This document shows positions 1 to 9,647 of a stretch of 38,162 bases of DNA, one piece after another. The notes below the pieces were generated by a model. That model had not been told where the DNA came from and did not search any database. It saw only the letters and a list, made by a program, of their open reading frames with translations. The stretch is from Polymorphobacter multimanifer (GTDB lineage Bacteria; Pseudomonadota; Alphaproteobacteria; Sphingomonadales; Sphingomonadaceae). Numbering within the stretch: position 1 is the first letter of the stretch; each line of letters begins with the position of its first letter. The position numbers and the translations under genes were made by a program. The DNA is taken from positions 1-38,162 of the forward strand of contig NZ_JACIIV010000031.1 in NCBI RefSeq assembly GCF_014205635.1. The letters are read 5' to 3'.

Positions 1-182
1 CGCACCCGCCGACCCTCGCGCGGCCGCTCGGGCGAAACCTGCCCCTCAAGAACATCGCGGCCGGGAATGACGCCAGACGGAACGGCGGGCTGGGCGAACG
101 ATGGCGCAGCCAGCCCGACGGCCAGCTCCACAGCCAGCCCGGCCATGATGCCTTTCAGACGTTGGTCAGCCACGATCGCCAC
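1..182 (-). CDS. 5' end of an exported protein, cut by the window edge
   Basis: On the minus strand an open frame runs from about 182 to the window edge without a stop. It can start at GTG 182, GTG 173 or ATG 146. GTG 182 is preceded by a run of six G (a good Shine-Dalgarno) about 8 nt upstream, so it is preferred. The first ~32 residues form a signal peptide: basic residues (DQRLKG), a hydrophobic Ala/Leu/Val stretch, then a cleavage-like PSFA-QPA. After it come Pro, Gly and Arg rich residues. Such a start would fit a two-partner secretion (ShlB/FhaC-like) or another exported protein, but only about 30 mature residues are visible, so no family is assigned. It is divergent from pyrC. Confidence 0.5.
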   Translation of the reverse strand, partial: MAIVADQRLKGIMAGLAVELAVGLAAPSFAQPAVPSGVIPGRDVLEGQVSPERPREGRRV

Positions 183-386
183 GCAAAGGATCCCCCCAAG
201 CCGGAACCCCACCCCCTGAGGGAGGGTGCCGACTTTCCTACGATGCTGTGCGAACCCCTGTTATTTTGTCGCAGTGTCGTCCCAAGCTCGTACAAGTGCA
301 AGGGGTGACTGCATTCGACCTTACGCAGCAAGGTCGCTCTGCGATGCAGGGTTGCAGCCCGAGGCGCGCTGCGGCAATCGCTTGCC
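183..386. other. Divergent intergenic region upstream of pyrC
   Basis: About 200 bp separate the exported-protein start (minus) from pyrC (plus). It must hold promoters for both directions. I see no convincing operator, riboswitch, terminator or conserved repeat. There is no strong Shine-Dalgarno directly before the pyrC ATG. Confidence 0.4.
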
Positions 387-1460
387 ATGGCCCAGACTCC
401 CCGCACGCTCCCCTCGCGCATCCTGCTTCGGCAGCCCGACGATTGGCATGTCCACCTGCGTGACGGTGCGATGCTCGAAGCGGTCGTGGCGGATACCGCC
501 CGCCAGTTTGCGCGCGCCATCGTGATGCCCAACCTCAAGCCGCCGGTCACCACCACGGCACTCGGCACCGCTTATCGCGATCGCATCCGTGCCGCCACGC
601 CTGCCGGCGTCGCCTTCGAGCCGCTGATCACCCTCTACCTGACCGACGCGCTCGATCCGGACGAAGTGCGGTGTGGGGTGGGCGAAGGCGTGTTCACCGC
701 GGCAAAGCTCTATCCCGCCAACGCCACCACCAACTCGGCCGCGGGCGTGACCGATGTGGCGAACATTCGCGGCGTGCTGGCGGTGATGCAGGACCTCGAC
801 ATGCCGCTCCTCATCCACGGCGAAGTCACCGAGCGCCATATCGACATCTTCGACCGCGAGGCGGTGTTCATCGAACGCACGCTCATTCCACTGGTCCGCG
901 ATTTCCCCGGTCTGCGGATCGTTTTCGAGCATATCACCACTGCTGAAGCGGCGGCGTTCGTGGCGGAAAGCGGGCCGAACATCGCTGCCACCATCACGCC
1001 CCACCATCTGCTGCTCAACCGCAACGCCATGTTCGACGGCGGCATCCGCCCGCACGCCTATTGCCTGCCCGTGGTGAAGCGCGAGACGCACCGCCTGGCG
1101 CTCGTGGCGGCGGCAACCGGCGGCAGCGGCAAATTCTTCCTCGGCACCGACAGCGCCCCGCATGCGGTGGAAGACAAGGAATCAGCATGTGGCTGTGCCG
1201 GCATCTACAACGCCGCGCACGCGCTCGAGGCCTATGCGCAGGTGTTCGGAGCCGCCGGGGCGCTCGATCGGCTCCAGGGCTTTGCCAGCGACCATGGTCC
1301 GGATTTCTACAAACTGCCGCGCAACAGCCGTCAGGTTGTGCTGGAGCGGACCCCGCAACAGGTCCCCGTCAGCATCCATGCCGCCGGCACCAGCATCGTG
1401 CCCTTCCTGGCGGGCACCACGCTCGACTGGACCTTCGCCGGCTTCGCCGATCAGAGATAG
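387..1460 (+). CDS. pyrC: Dihydroorotase (class II, PyrC type)
   Basis: Cytoplasmic zinc amidohydrolase that interconverts N-carbamoyl-L-aspartate and L-dihydroorotate, the third step of de novo pyrimidine synthesis. The 357 residues match the E. coli PyrC length (about 348). The metal-binding DDWHVHLRDG motif supplies His21 and His23. Lys107 in AAKLYPANATTNS is the expected carbamylated bridging lysine. Later zinc ligands appear in LLIHGEV and FEHITT, and LGTDSAPHA gives the catalytic Asp. The ATG at 387 starts just before the conserved N-terminus, although its ribosome site is weak. Its 3' end overlaps the convergent gpmA gene by 10 nt. It is not linked to other pyr genes here. Confidence 0.95.
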   Translation: MAQTPRTLPSRILLRQPDDWHVHLRDGAMLEAVVADTARQFARAIVMPNLKPPVTTTALGTAYRDRIRAATPAGVAFEPLITLYLTDALDPDEVRCGVGEGVFTAAKLYPANATTNSAAGVTDVANIRGVLAVMQDLDMPLLIHGEVTERHIDIFDREAVFIERTLIPLVRDFPGLRIVFEHITTAEAAAFVAESGPNIAATITPHHLLLNRNAMFDGGIRPHAYCLPVVKRETHRLALVAAATGGSGKFFLGTDSAPHAVEDKESACGCAGIYNAAHALEAYAQVFGAAGALDRLQGFASDHGPDFYKLPRNSRQVVLERTPQQVPVSIHAAGTSIVPFLAGTTLDWTFAGFADQR

Positions 1461-2128
1461 CGGCGCGAAATCGCCTTCAGATCACTGTCCAGCTCATAGA
1501 GCATCGGCTTGCCGGTCGGGATCTCCTCATGGAGAATATCGGTGTCGGAAATGCCCGACAGGTGCTTTACCAGCGCCCGCAGCGAATTGCCGTGCGCCAC
1601 GATCATCACCGTCTTGCCCTTGCGCAGCATCGGCACGATCTCGGCTTCGAAATAGGGCAGCACGCGCGCAATCGTGTCCTTCAGGCTTTCGGCCGCCGGA
1701 ATCGCGATGCCGCGGTAGCGACGGTCCTGCGACAGGTCGAACTCCGAGCCGGCTTCCATCGGCGGCGGCGGCACGTCGAAGCTGCGCCGCCATTGCAGCA
1801 CCTGCTCCTTGCCGTGCTTCGCCTCGGTCTCGGCCTTGTTGAGCCCGGTCAACCCGCCATAATGGCGCTCGTTGAGCCGCCAGTCCTTGGTCATCGGCAC
1901 CCAGGCCTGGCGCATCATCCCCAGCGCCATGTTGGCGGTCTTGATCGCGCGCGCCTGCACGCTGGTGAACACCTGGTCGAGCTCGATTCCCTCGGCGAGC
2001 AGCGTCTTGCCCGCCGCCTGCGCCTCGGCAGCACCCTGCTCGGTCAAGCCCACATCCCACCAGCCGGTGAAACGATTCTCGAGGTTCCACTGCGATTGTC
2101 CGTGGCGGAGGAGGATGAGCTTGGTCAT
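1451..2128 (-). CDS. gpmA: 2,3-bisphosphoglycerate-dependent phosphoglycerate mutase
   Basis: Cytoplasmic glycolytic/gluconeogenic enzyme that interconverts 3-phosphoglycerate and 2-phosphoglycerate through a phospho-histidine. At 225 aa it is close to the family norm (230-250). The N-terminal LLRHGQSQWN motif carries the phosphorylated His. RFTGWWDVGLTEQG, ERHYGGLTGLNK and the C-terminal VAHGNSLRALVKHL contain the other substrate-binding and catalytic residues (Glu and the second His). The start has an AGGAG site 6-7 nt upstream. It is convergent with pyrC and lies 44 bp after the end of the MFS gene on the same strand. It appears intact. Confidence 0.95.
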   Translation of the reverse strand: MTKLILLRHGQSQWNLENRFTGWWDVGLTEQGAAEAQAAGKTLLAEGIELDQVFTSVQARAIKTANMALGMMRQAWVPMTKDWRLNERHYGGLTGLNKAETEAKHGKEQVLQWRRSFDVPPPPMEAGSEFDLSQDRRYRGIAIPAAESLKDTIARVLPYFEAEIVPMLRKGKTVMIVAHGNSLRALVKHLSGISDTDILHEEIPTGKPMLYELDSDLKAISRRYL

Positions 2129-2172
2129 GCGCCGCTCCTAACGGCAAATGTTGGGGGCAGCAACGCGGCCGT

Positions 2173-3855
2173 TCAATCGATGCTGCGCCGGAACGTCTCG
2201 GGCAGCAGCACCATGCCGGCCACGAAGCAGATGGCTGCCACCACCACCGGATACCAGAGGCCATAGTAGATATCGCCGGTCGCGGCGACCATCGCGAAAG
2301 CCACGGTGGGAAGGAAGCCGCCGAACCAGCCGTTGCCGATGTGATAGGGCAAGGACATCGAGGTGTAGCGGATGTTGGTAGGGAACAGCTCCACCAGCAG
2401 CGCCGCGATCGGCCCATAGACCATCGTCACATAGAGAACGAGGATGAAGAGGATGCCGATGACGACGGGCTTGTTGATCGCTGCGGGATCGGCAGCCTCG
2501 GGATAGCCGGCAGCGGCAAGTGCGGCCTTGGCCTCGGCCTGGAAGCCGGCGATGGCTGCCCTGCGCGCGTCGGGCGCCAGCGATGCGGTGACCGGCACCG
2601 GGATGACAGTGGCGCCGATGCGGACGCTGGCTTCGGCGCCGGGTGTGGCGGTATTGGCATAGGCAACCCCGGCCTTGGCGAGGAAACTCTTGGCAATGTC
2701 GCAGGTCTTCAGGTCGAACTTGTTGGCGCCGATGGGATCGAACTGGACCGAGCAGCGCGCATCATCAGCGGTGACGACCACCGGGGACGTTTGTGCCGCC
2801 GCGTAGAGTGCCGGGTTGGCATAGCGGCTGAGTGCATCGAACAGCGGGAAATAGGTGATCGCGGCGAGCAGGCAGCCGGCCATGATGATCGGCTTGCGGC
2901 CCACCCGGTCCGACAGCCAGCCCCAGAACACGAACGCCGGGGTGGCAAGCAGCAGCGCGATGGCGATGAGCACATTGGTGGTGGCACCATCGACCTTGAG
3001 CATCTTCTCGAGGAAGAACAGCGCGTAGAATTGCCCGGTGTACCAGACGACCGCCTGCCCCATGACCGCGCCGACAAGGGCGATCAGCACGATCCTGAGG
3101 TTGCCCCATCGCGCAAAGGCCTCGGTGAGGGGTGCCTTGGACACACGCCCTTCGGCCTTCATCTTGGTGAAGGCCGGGCTTTCCTCGAGCTGCATGCGGA
3201 TCCAGAGCGAGACGCCGAGCAGCAGTGCCGAGACGAGGAAGGGGATCCGCCAGCCCCAATCGCGGAAGGCCTCTTCGCCCACGGCATAGCGCACGCCGAT
3301 GACGACGAGCAGCGCTGCGAACAACCCCAGCGTTGCCGTTGTCTGGATGAAGCTGGTGTAGAAGCCGCGCTTCCCGTCCGGCGCATGTTCGGCGACATAG
3401 GTGGCCGCCCCGCCATATTCGCCGCCCAGCGCCAGCCCCTGCAGCAGCCGCAGCGCCACCAGCATCAGCGGCGCCGAAACGCCGATGCTTGCATAGCTCG
3501 GCAGCAGCCCGACGAGGAAGGTCGAAAGGCCCATGATGCCCATGGTGACCAGAAATGTGTTCTTGCGCCCGACCATGTCTCCGATCCGCCCGAACACCAG
3601 CGCCCCGAACGGCCGCACCGCAAAGCCCGCGGCAAAGGCCGCGAGTGCGAAGATGAAGCCGGTCGTTTCGTTGACGCCCGAGAAGAATTGCGCGGTGATG
3701 ATGGTGGCGAGCAGGCCGTAGAGATAGAAATCATACCATTCGAACACCGTGCCGAGCGACGAGCCGAGGATGACCAGCTTCTCGTTGGCGGTGGCCTTGT
3801 GGTGCTTGGGCAGCCCCGCTGCATCGTCGCTGATGATATCCGCTGTCCCGCGCAT
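2173..3855 (-). CDS. MHS-family metabolite:H+ symporter (MFS) with a large internal loop domain
   Basis: Inner-membrane secondary transporter of the major facilitator superfamily, metabolite:H+ symporter branch (relatives carry proline/betaine, citrate or alpha-ketoglutarate). The N-terminus [15 protein letters not shown] is typical of that branch. [15 protein letters not shown] and [11 protein letters not shown] are the two MFS cytoplasmic loop motifs, and the second half ends with [14 protein letters not shown]. The protein is 560 aa, longer than the usual 430-450. The extra length is a hydrophilic segment of about 110 residues (roughly 350-460) with two Cys (ARCSVQF, KTCDIAK) inserted between C-terminal membrane helices. 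The ATG at 3855 has a GGGGAG ribosome site. It is divergent from acs (136 bp), so a short-chain acid is a possible substrate, but this is inference. Confidence 0.88.
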   Translation of the reverse strand: MRGTADIISDDAAGLPKHHKATANEKLVILGSSLGTVFEWYDFYLYGLLATIITAQFFSGVNETTGFIFALAAFAAGFAVRPFGALVFGRIGDMVGRKNTFLVTMGIMGLSTFLVGLLPSYASIGVSAPLMLVALRLLQGLALGGEYGGAATYVAEHAPDGKRGFYTSFIQTTATLGLFAALLVVIGVRYAVGEEAFRDWGWRIPFLVSALLLGVSLWIRMQLEESPAFTKMKAEGRVSKAPLTEAFARWGNLRIVLIALVGAVMGQAVVWYTGQFYALFFLEKMLKVDGATTNVLIAIALLLATPAFVFWGWLSDRVGRKPIIMAGCLLAAITYFPLFDALSRYANPALYAAAQTSPVVVTADDARCSVQFDPIGANKFDLKTCDIAKSFLAKAGVAYANTATPGAEASVRIGATVIPVPVTASLAPDARRAAIAGFQAEAKAALAAAGYPEAADPAAINKPVVIGILFILVLYVTMVYGPIAALLVELFPTNIRYTSMSLPYHIGNGWFGGFLPTVAFAMVAATGDIYYGLWYPVVVAAICFVAGMVLLPETFRRSID

Positions 3856-3991
3856 GGCCGCTCCCCTTTGGTGTCCATCATTAGGGCCAATTGGCGCCGG
3901 CTTCCAAGCAGGGGTTTCTCATCGCGCCGGAACAAGGCAGAACCCGTGCAAAGAACGGCGAACCGATGCGCCGCACCAAGGGAGTCGAGCG

Positions 3992-5935
3992 ATGAACCAG
4001 CCCCTCTATGCCGTGCCCGCAGAATGGGCGGCGCGCGCGCATGTCGACGCCAAGGGCTATGGCGCGCGGCACGCGGAATCGCTCGCTGACTCGGCCGGCT
4101 TCTGGCAGCGCGAGGCGCAGATCGTCGACTGGATGACACCGTTCACGACGGTCGATGAATCCTGCTTCGACGAGGCCGGGTTTGGTATCCGCTGGTTTGG
4201 TGATGGCGAGCTCAACGTTTCGGCCAACTGCCTCGACCGGCATCTGGCAACGCTCGGCGACACGCCTGCAATCCTGTGGGAGGGCGATGACCCGGCCGAC
4301 ACCCGCACGATCAGCTACCGCGAATTGCATGCCGACGTCTGCCGCTTCGCCAATATCCTGAAGGCGCAAGGCGTGCGCAAGGGGGACCGCGTCACGCTCT
4401 ACATGCCGATGATCCCCGAGGCTGCGATGGCGATGCTCGCCTGCACGCGGATCGGCGCCATCCATTCGATCGTGTTCGGCGGCTTTTCGCCCGAAGCGCT
4501 GGCGGGGCGCATCCAGGACTGCGATTCCACACTGGTGATCACCGCCGACGAGGGGCTGCGCTGCGGCAAGACCATTCCCTTGAAGGCCAATGTCGATGCG
4601 GCGCTGACGAACTGCCCTTCGGTCGAGCGGGTCATCGTCGTGCGCCGCACCGGCAACCCGGTGGCGATGCAGCCTGGCCGGGACATCTGGTACCACGAGG
4701 CCCGCGACGGCGTTTCGGACGACTGCGTTCCCGAGCCGATGAACGCCGAGGACCCGCTGTTCCTGCTCTACACTTCGGGCTCGACGGGCAAGCCCAAGGG
4801 GGTGGTCCACACCACTGGAGGCTATCTCGTCTGGGCGGCAATGACGCACAAATATGTGTTCGATTATCGCCCCGGCGAGGTCTTCTGGTGCACCGCCGAC
4901 ATCGGCTGGGTGACCGGCCACAGCTATGTCGTCTATGGGCCGCTGGCCAATGGCGCCACCACGCTGATGTTCGAAGGCGTCCCCAACCATCCGGATTTCG
5001 GGCGGTTCTGGGATATCTGCGACCGTTGGGGGGTCAACATCTTCTATACCGCGCCCACGGCTCTCAGGGCGCTGATGCGCGAAGGCGACGCCTGGGTCAC
5101 CCGCGCCTCGCGGCAGTCGCTGCGGCTGCTCGGCAGTGTGGGCGAGCCGATCAATTCCGAGGCCTGGGAATGGTATCACCGCGTCGTCGGCGACCATCGC
5201 TGCCCGATCGTCGACACCTATTGGCAGACCGAGACCGGCGGCACGCTGATGTCGCCGCTGCCTGGCGCCACCGCACTCAAGCCTGGATCGGCGGCGGTGC
5301 CGATGTTCGGCATCGAGCCCGTGCTCGTCGATGCCGAAGGGCAGGTGCTGGAGGGGGTGGCCGATGGCAATCTGTGCATCGCACGCAGCTGGCCGGGGCA
5401 GATGCGCACCGTGTGGAACGATCATGCCCGCTTTTTCCAGACCTATTTCACCACCTATCCCGGCCGCTACTTCACCGGCGACGGCTGCCGGCGGGACGAT
5501 GACGGCTATTACTGGATCACCGGCCGGGTCGATGACGTGATCAATGTCTCGGGGCACCGGATGGGCACCGCCGAGGTGGAAAGCGCGCTGGTGGCGCATC
5601 CCAAGGTGGCGGAGGCTGCCGTGGTCGGCTGCCCGCACCCGATCAAGGGCCAGGGCATCTATGCCTATGTCACGCTAAACGCTGGCGAGGATGGCGATGA
5701 TGCGCTGCGCGCCGAGTTGGTGAAATGGGTGCGCCGCGAAATCGGGCCGATCGCGACACCTGACGTCATCCAGTTCGCCCCCGGCTTGCCGAAGACGCGC
5801 AGCGGCAAGATCATGCGGCGCATCCTCCGCAAGATCGCCGAGAATGAAGTCGACAGCCTGGGGGACATCTCGACCCTTGCAGACCCTTCGGTGGTGGCGG
5901 CCCTTGTCGAGGCGCGGGGTGCGCCGTCTCAGTAG
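3992..5935 (+). CDS. acs: Acetyl-CoA synthetase (AMP-forming)
   Basis: Cytoplasmic enzyme that activates acetate to acetyl-CoA through acetyl-AMP. At 647 aa it is the size of E. coli Acs (652). The P-loop-like A3 motif [20 protein letters not shown] is intact. [10 protein letters not shown] contains the Trp that restricts the acyl pocket to acetate in Acs versus propionyl-CoA synthetases. [23 protein letters not shown] is the hinge/A8 region, and [15 protein letters not shown] has the catalytic Lys that is typically regulated by acetylation. The frame is open further upstream, but the ATG at 3992 has a GGAG site and gives the family N-terminus. The 3' end overlaps the convergent CIA30 gene by 7 nt. 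Confidence 0.93.
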   Translation: MNQPLYAVPAEWAARAHVDAKGYGARHAESLADSAGFWQREAQIVDWMTPFTTVDESCFDEAGFGIRWFGDGELNVSANCLDRHLATLGDTPAILWEGDDPADTRTISYRELHADVCRFANILKAQGVRKGDRVTLYMPMIPEAAMAMLACTRIGAIHSIVFGGFSPEALAGRIQDCDSTLVITADEGLRCGKTIPLKANVDAALTNCPSVERVIVVRRTGNPVAMQPGRDIWYHEARDGVSDDCVPEPMNAEDPLFLLYTSGSTGKPKGVVHTTGGYLVWAAMTHKYVFDYRPGEVFWCTADIGWVTGHSYVVYGPLANGATTLMFEGVPNHPDFGRFWDICDRWGVNIFYTAPTALRALMREGDAWVTRASRQSLRLLGSVGEPINSEAWEWYHRVVGDHRCPIVDTYWQTETGGTLMSPLPGATALKPGSAAVPMFGIEPVLVDAEGQVLEGVADGNLCIARSWPGQMRTVWNDHARFFQTYFTTYPGRYFTGDGCRRDDDGYYWITGRVDDVINVSGHRMGTAEVESALVAHPKVAEAAVVGCPHPIKGQGIYAYVTLNAGEDGDDALRAELVKWVRREIGPIATPDVIQFAPGLPKTRSGKIMRRILRKIAENEVDSLGDISTLADPSVVAALVEARGAPSQ

Positions 5936-6396
5936 AAGCCGATTTCACGGACGCTCACATCGGCTTCATGGTCGCGTCCCCAGGCCACCACGGCCACCGA
6001 CGAAATTGCTGGCGCGGTCGGCGTTGGCGGCAGCCCGGCCCGGGACGCGGTGAAGCCGGCGAACGGCAGGCGAACCTCGCGCCACGCCGTTTCGGCGTCG
6101 AAGGCGGCGCGATGGAATAGCGTGCGGCTTTGCACGTCGCGGCTGCGCAAATGCACAAAATAGCGCTGATCGTTGCCGCGCACGACGAGCCGGACACCCT
6201 CAAGGCCCAAGGGCAGAGGCGGGTCGATCGGCAGCCGGATCTGGATGAAGCCACCGTTGTTGGCTGTGCTGACATGGCCGGTCATGCGCGCAACCATCGC
6301 ATCACCATCGCGCTGGTTGTCCAGCCGCCCGGTGGACACGCCGCCCATCACGCCGTCGGCGATGAACCGCCACGGTAGTTGCGATGCATCGCCCAT
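5929..6396 (-). CDS. CIA30-family protein (NADH:ubiquinone oxidoreductase intermediate-associated fold)
   Basis: Small soluble protein (155 aa) with the CIA30 jelly-roll fold. Diagnostic parts are [17 protein letters not shown] near the N-terminus, [10 protein letters not shown] in the middle and LPFAGFTAS plus a C-terminal VAVVAWGRD strand. In mitochondria CIA30 assists complex I assembly. Bacterial homologues outside complex I clusters have no proven job, and some resemble carbohydrate-binding modules. There is no signal peptide. It is translationally coupled to the upstream flavin oxidoreductase gene (TGATG, 1 nt overlap), so the two are probably made together. Function here is unknown. 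Confidence 0.8.
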   Translation of the reverse strand: MGDASQLPWRFIADGVMGGVSTGRLDNQRDGDAMVARMTGHVSTANNGGFIQIRLPIDPPLPLGLEGVRLVVRGNDQRYFVHLRSRDVQSRTLFHRAAFDAETAWREVRLPFAGFTASRAGLPPTPTAPAISSVAVVAWGRDHEADVSVREIGFY

Positions 6397-6977
6397 CAGT
6401 GAGCGCCAAGCTTGCGCGCAGCGTCGAGAAAGCTGGCAATCCTTTCGGGCGTGGCATCGCGGATTGTGCCGATCGTCTGCATATGGGTGACCTTGAGACC
6501 GACGAAATCGAGGATCTGGCGGCGAAGGATGTTGAGCCAGCCGTTGCGATAGCCCAGCCAGAGATACCAGGACGGGGTGTCGGTTGTGATCAGCACCCGC
6601 GCGGTGCGGCCTTCGAACAGCTTCTTGGGGAAATGGCCGTCGCCTTCATAGGCAAAGGCAATGCCGGGCAGGAAGGTGCGGTCGATCAACCCCTTGAGCC
6701 GCGCAGGGGCCGAGCCCCACCACATGGGATGCACGAGGATGAAGGTGTCGCACCAGCGCAGTGCATCGAGGAAGGTCACCAGATCGGGCTCGAGAGGCTG
6801 CTTCGATGCATAGCCGCCGGCGAGACACGGATCGAACGTGAGGTCGGCAAGGTGCAGCCGCTTCACCTCGGCGCCGCGTGCCTGCGCCGCCTCGGCGGCA
6901 GCCGTTGCAAGTGCGCCGCACAGCGAACCCGCATCAGGGTGGCCATCGAGGACCAGTACGCGGGCGGATATGGCCAT
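6396..6977 (-). CDS. NAD(P)H-dependent oxidoreductase, flavodoxin-2 / NQO family
   Basis: Cytoplasmic FMN/FAD-dependent quinone or azo reductase-like protein of 193 aa. The N-terminal strand VLVLDGHPDAGS is the flavin phosphate-binding loop of the flavodoxin-like fold. FILVHPMWWGSAPARLKGLIDR is the hallmark of the NQO/MdaB/KefF group, followed by a Gly-rich ITTDTPSW segment. The frame extends 17 codons upstream, but the ATG at 6977 gives the natural fold start, so it is chosen. It sits 93 bp after the esterase gene on the same strand and is coupled to the CIA30 gene. Substrate unknown; its link to pectin use is only positional. Confidence 0.85.
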   Translation of the reverse strand: MAISARVLVLDGHPDAGSLCGALATAAAEAAQARGAEVKRLHLADLTFDPCLAGGYASKQPLEPDLVTFLDALRWCDTFILVHPMWWGSAPARLKGLIDRTFLPGIAFAYEGDGHFPKKLFEGRTARVLITTDTPSWYLWLGYRNGWLNILRRQILDFVGLKVTHMQTIGTIRDATPERIASFLDAARKLGAH

Positions 6978-7070
6978 GGTGCGAGAGTGCCTTTTCTGGC
7001 GTCGGCGTGTGGGCGAGCGATATCGCATAGCATCGCCCGGTCTGCTCGGTCACGCATCGCCGCACCACGC

Positions 7071-8042
7071 CTAGGCTTCGAACATCCCCATGGACGCGGC
7101 CCAACTGTGCCAGAGCAGGGGCCAGATGGCGGCGGGCTTGCCGGCCACCCTGCGCAGCCCGAAGCCATGGCCGCCCTCGGTGAAGATATGGGTTTCGATC
7201 GCAATGTTGCGGGCGCGGAGGGCTGCGGCAAGGAGCAGGGTGTTCGATACCGGCACCACGGCATCGTCCTCGGCATGCACAAGGAAGTGCGGGGGCGCAT
7301 CGGCGGGAATATTGCGGTGCGGGCTGTGCGCGGCTTCGAGCGCCGGTGTGTCCGCAATCAGCAGGCTGCGTGAGCCGGGATGGGCGTGGGGCGGAGCCAT
7401 CGATACCACCGGATAGATGGGTGCTGCGGTCATCGGGCGGGCGGAGCGCTGGTCGGCATCGTCGATCGCGGCATAGGTGGTGACGGCAAAGCGCGCCGCA
7501 AGATCGGCACAGACATGGCCGCCGGCGGAGAAGCCCATCGCACCGACGCGCGTCGGATCGACGCCGAAATCGGCAGCGCGGTGACGGATGAGGCGCATTG
7601 CACGCTGGGCATCGGCGAGTGCCACATCGGGGCCGCTGGCCCAGCCTTCGCCCGGCAGCCGGTAGAAAAGGACAAAGGCGGTGATGCCACGCGCCGCCAG
7701 CCAGCGGCCCATTTCATAGCCTTCCTTGTCCACCACCACCCAGCGATAGCCGCCGCCGGGCGTGATCAGCATCGCGGCGCCATTGGGCCGCGCCGGGCGG
7801 AAGACAACGAGCCGCGGCCGGCTGATTCCGAAGATGGCGCGGTCCGGCAGCTTCGGATCGGTGCTGCGCTCGTTCACGGTTTCAGCAAGCGCTACCATTG
7901 GCGCACCCGGGGCGCCGGCGGGCCACAGGTCGATCGTTTCGCCGGGGTCGGACGGGCCGGCGATGCCCGTGAGGGTCGGCGGCGGAGTCTGGGCAGCGGC
8001 CGGAGCTGCAAGGGCTGCGAGCAGCAGATGACGGCGGTTCAT
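7071..8042 (-). CDS. Exported alpha/beta-hydrolase, probable carbohydrate esterase
   Basis: A 323-aa serine esterase with an N-terminal Sec-type signal peptide (NRRHLLLAALAAPAAAQ). The oxyanion region LITPGGGYRWVVVDKEGYE and the nucleophile elbow GFSAGGH (Ser172) place it with the bifunctional feruloyl/acetyl-xylan esterase-like (BD-FAE, Aes/CE) hydrolases. HAEDDAVVPV supplies the Asp, and EGGHGFGLR the His. The family usually removes acetyl or feruloyl groups from plant polysaccharides. Its start overlaps the end of the GH43 gene by ATGA, so it is translated from the receptor-GH43-esterase mRNA. In a pectin locus, deacetylation of pectin or rhamnogalacturonan side chains is the likely role (inference). 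Confidence 0.85.
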   Translation of the reverse strand: MNRRHLLLAALAAPAAAQTPPPTLTGIAGPSDPGETIDLWPAGAPGAPMVALAETVNERSTDPKLPDRAIFGISRPRLVVFRPARPNGAAMLITPGGGYRWVVVDKEGYEMGRWLAARGITAFVLFYRLPGEGWASGPDVALADAQRAMRLIRHRAADFGVDPTRVGAMGFSAGGHVCADLAARFAVTTYAAIDDADQRSARPMTAAPIYPVVSMAPPHAHPGSRSLLIADTPALEAAHSPHRNIPADAPPHFLVHAEDDAVVPVSNTLLLAAALRARNIAIETHIFTEGGHGFGLRRVAGKPAAIWPLLWHSWAASMGMFEA

Positions 8043-9646
8043 GGCAGCGCCCGGTAGCGGAAATCGGCAAAATGCGCGGACCCGGTGCCGGCGGCATAAA
8101 GTGCCGGGCGCAGGCTGAGGAAATCCCAGGCGACATTGTGATGATAGCCCGAGACTTCCATCTGCACCTCGAACTTGCGCCAGCTTACCCCGCCATCGGC
8201 ACTGGTGTGGATGGTGACGATGTTACGATCATTGGTGATGGCGATGCGGATCGACCGGACCGGATCGGCCTTGCGCGGACGCGGCAGCCCGTATCGGTGC
8301 ATCACCATCCCGGTGTCGTTGATCCCGAGGCCGGCATGGAGACGCTGGTTGTAGAAGAGCAGCAGCCCGGCCTCGGTGCCGGGATCGATGCGGACATCGA
8401 CTTCGATGCGATACGCCTGGTCCCCGGCGAGCAGCGTCAGTGGTGAGCAATCGGCCGGCGAAAGACCCTTGCCCTTCAGATGCAGCGTGCGGTTGCTGCG
8501 GCCAAGCCGCGCCATTTCGTCTGGCCCGGGATTGTGGAAGGACCAGAGCGTGCCCATGCGATCGGTGCTGAAATCGTCGCTCAGCGGCTGGCCATGCGTC
8601 TGGCCGGAAACGCGCCGTGGCATGGCAAGCGGCTGCGAGAGATCGCCGCCCATTGCCTCCGGCCAGCCGTCGTCCCGCCAGCGCACAGGATCGAGCAGTG
8701 TCTGGCGGCCCAGCGTCCAGAAGCCGTTCTCATAGCCATGGTAGATCATCCACCACTGCCCGCCCGGCCCCTCGAACAGCGTCGCATGGCCGCGCGACCA
8801 CCATTTCTCGCGGGCACTCGCGGTGCGGACGAGAGGGTTGCCCGGATGATCTTCCCACGGGCCGTCGAGCGAGCGCGAGCGGGCCATGATGACCATATGG
8901 CCGGTCGGCGGTCCAGCGGTGCCGCCGACGGCGGTGACCATATAGTACCAGTCGCCGCGCCGGGTGATCTTCGGGCCTTCGGGGCTGAAGCCTTCGACGA
9001 CCCAGTCCTCGGGGTAGCGCCAGGGATCATAGACGTGTTCGACCGGGCCGGCGGTAGACAGGCCATCGGGGGCTAGCGGCACGCGGTCCCCGCCAGACAG
9101 GAACAGCCAGCGCCTGCCGCTGCCGTCGACGGCATGGCCGGGGTCGATATGATCGGGAAGGTGCAGGTCGATCGGGTCGGACCATGGACCCTCGATGCGC
9201 GGCGCATGGATGACCCATGTGGAGCGATAGCCCGGCGTCCGCGCGGGGATGTAGCAGTAGAACCGGCCGTCATGCTTGACGAGATCGGGCGCCCAAACCG
9301 AACCGATATACCGGCTGAGCGCTGCCGTGACGGGGCGCCAGTTCACCAGATCGCGGCTGTGCCAGATGGTGATGCCGGGATAGGCATCGAAGCTGGAGAA
9401 GGTGATGTAATAGTCCTCGCCGTCGCGCACGAGCGTCGGGTCGGGATGATCGCCGGCAAAGACCGGGTTGAGGAAGCGGCCGTCCCCCAGGTCGGCGCGG
9501 CGCTGGTCCTCATGGGTTCGACCCCAGACCATGCCGGCGTGCGGATCGAGCGACGACGACGCCGCCGATCCTTGCCCGCGGACGGCGCCGGGCCACAGCG
9601 CCGCCGCACCAAGAAGCCCGAGGGCCGTGCGGCGGTCCGTGGTCAT
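8039..9646 (-). CDS. Glycoside hydrolase family 43 (arabinosidase/xylosidase/galactosidase type), exported
   Basis: Five-bladed beta-propeller glycosidase, 535 aa. MTTDRRTALGLLGAAAL is a twin-arginine-like signal. DHPDPTLVRDGEDYY carries the catalytic base Asp (about Asp69), IGSVWAPDLVKHDGRFY the pKa-modulating Asp, and VEGFSPEGPKI the acid Glu. After the propeller, residues from about 340 to the end look like a C-terminal concanavalin-type beta-sandwich (GH43 C2-like) with a DFSTD start and LLLFYNQRLHAGLGI. The ATG at 9646 is 1 nt from the TonB receptor stop and is preferred to an upstream in-frame ATG. It probably trims arabinose, galactose or xylose branches of pectin; the exact linkage cannot be read from sequence. 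Confidence 0.88.
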   Translation of the reverse strand: MTTDRRTALGLLGAAALWPGAVRGQGSAASSSLDPHAGMVWGRTHEDQRRADLGDGRFLNPVFAGDHPDPTLVRDGEDYYITFSSFDAYPGITIWHSRDLVNWRPVTAALSRYIGSVWAPDLVKHDGRFYCYIPARTPGYRSTWVIHAPRIEGPWSDPIDLHLPDHIDPGHAVDGSGRRWLFLSGGDRVPLAPDGLSTAGPVEHVYDPWRYPEDWVVEGFSPEGPKITRRGDWYYMVTAVGGTAGPPTGHMVIMARSRSLDGPWEDHPGNPLVRTASAREKWWSRGHATLFEGPGGQWWMIYHGYENGFWTLGRQTLLDPVRWRDDGWPEAMGGDLSQPLAMPRRVSGQTHGQPLSDDFSTDRMGTLWSFHNPGPDEMARLGRSNRTLHLKGKGLSPADCSPLTLLAGDQAYRIEVDVRIDPGTEAGLLLFYNQRLHAGLGINDTGMVMHRYGLPRPRKADPVRSIRIAITNDRNIVTIHTSADGGVSWRKFEVQMEVSGYHHNVAWDFLSLRPALYAAGTGSAHFADFRYRALP

Positions 9647-9647
9647 T

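Noticed and set aside
321-1163. Long minus-strand frame opposite pyrC
   Set aside because: It is antisense to a clear dihydroorotase and its Arg/Gly/His-rich translation has no family motifs; it is a GC-bias shadow.
2341-4089. 582-codon plus-strand frame opposite the MFS gene
   Set aside because: Low-complexity Arg/Asp/Gly/His-rich product in the mirror frame of a transporter with clear motifs.
3881-5638. 585-codon minus-strand frame opposite acs
   Set aside because: Shadow of acs; no start signal and no recognisable domain.
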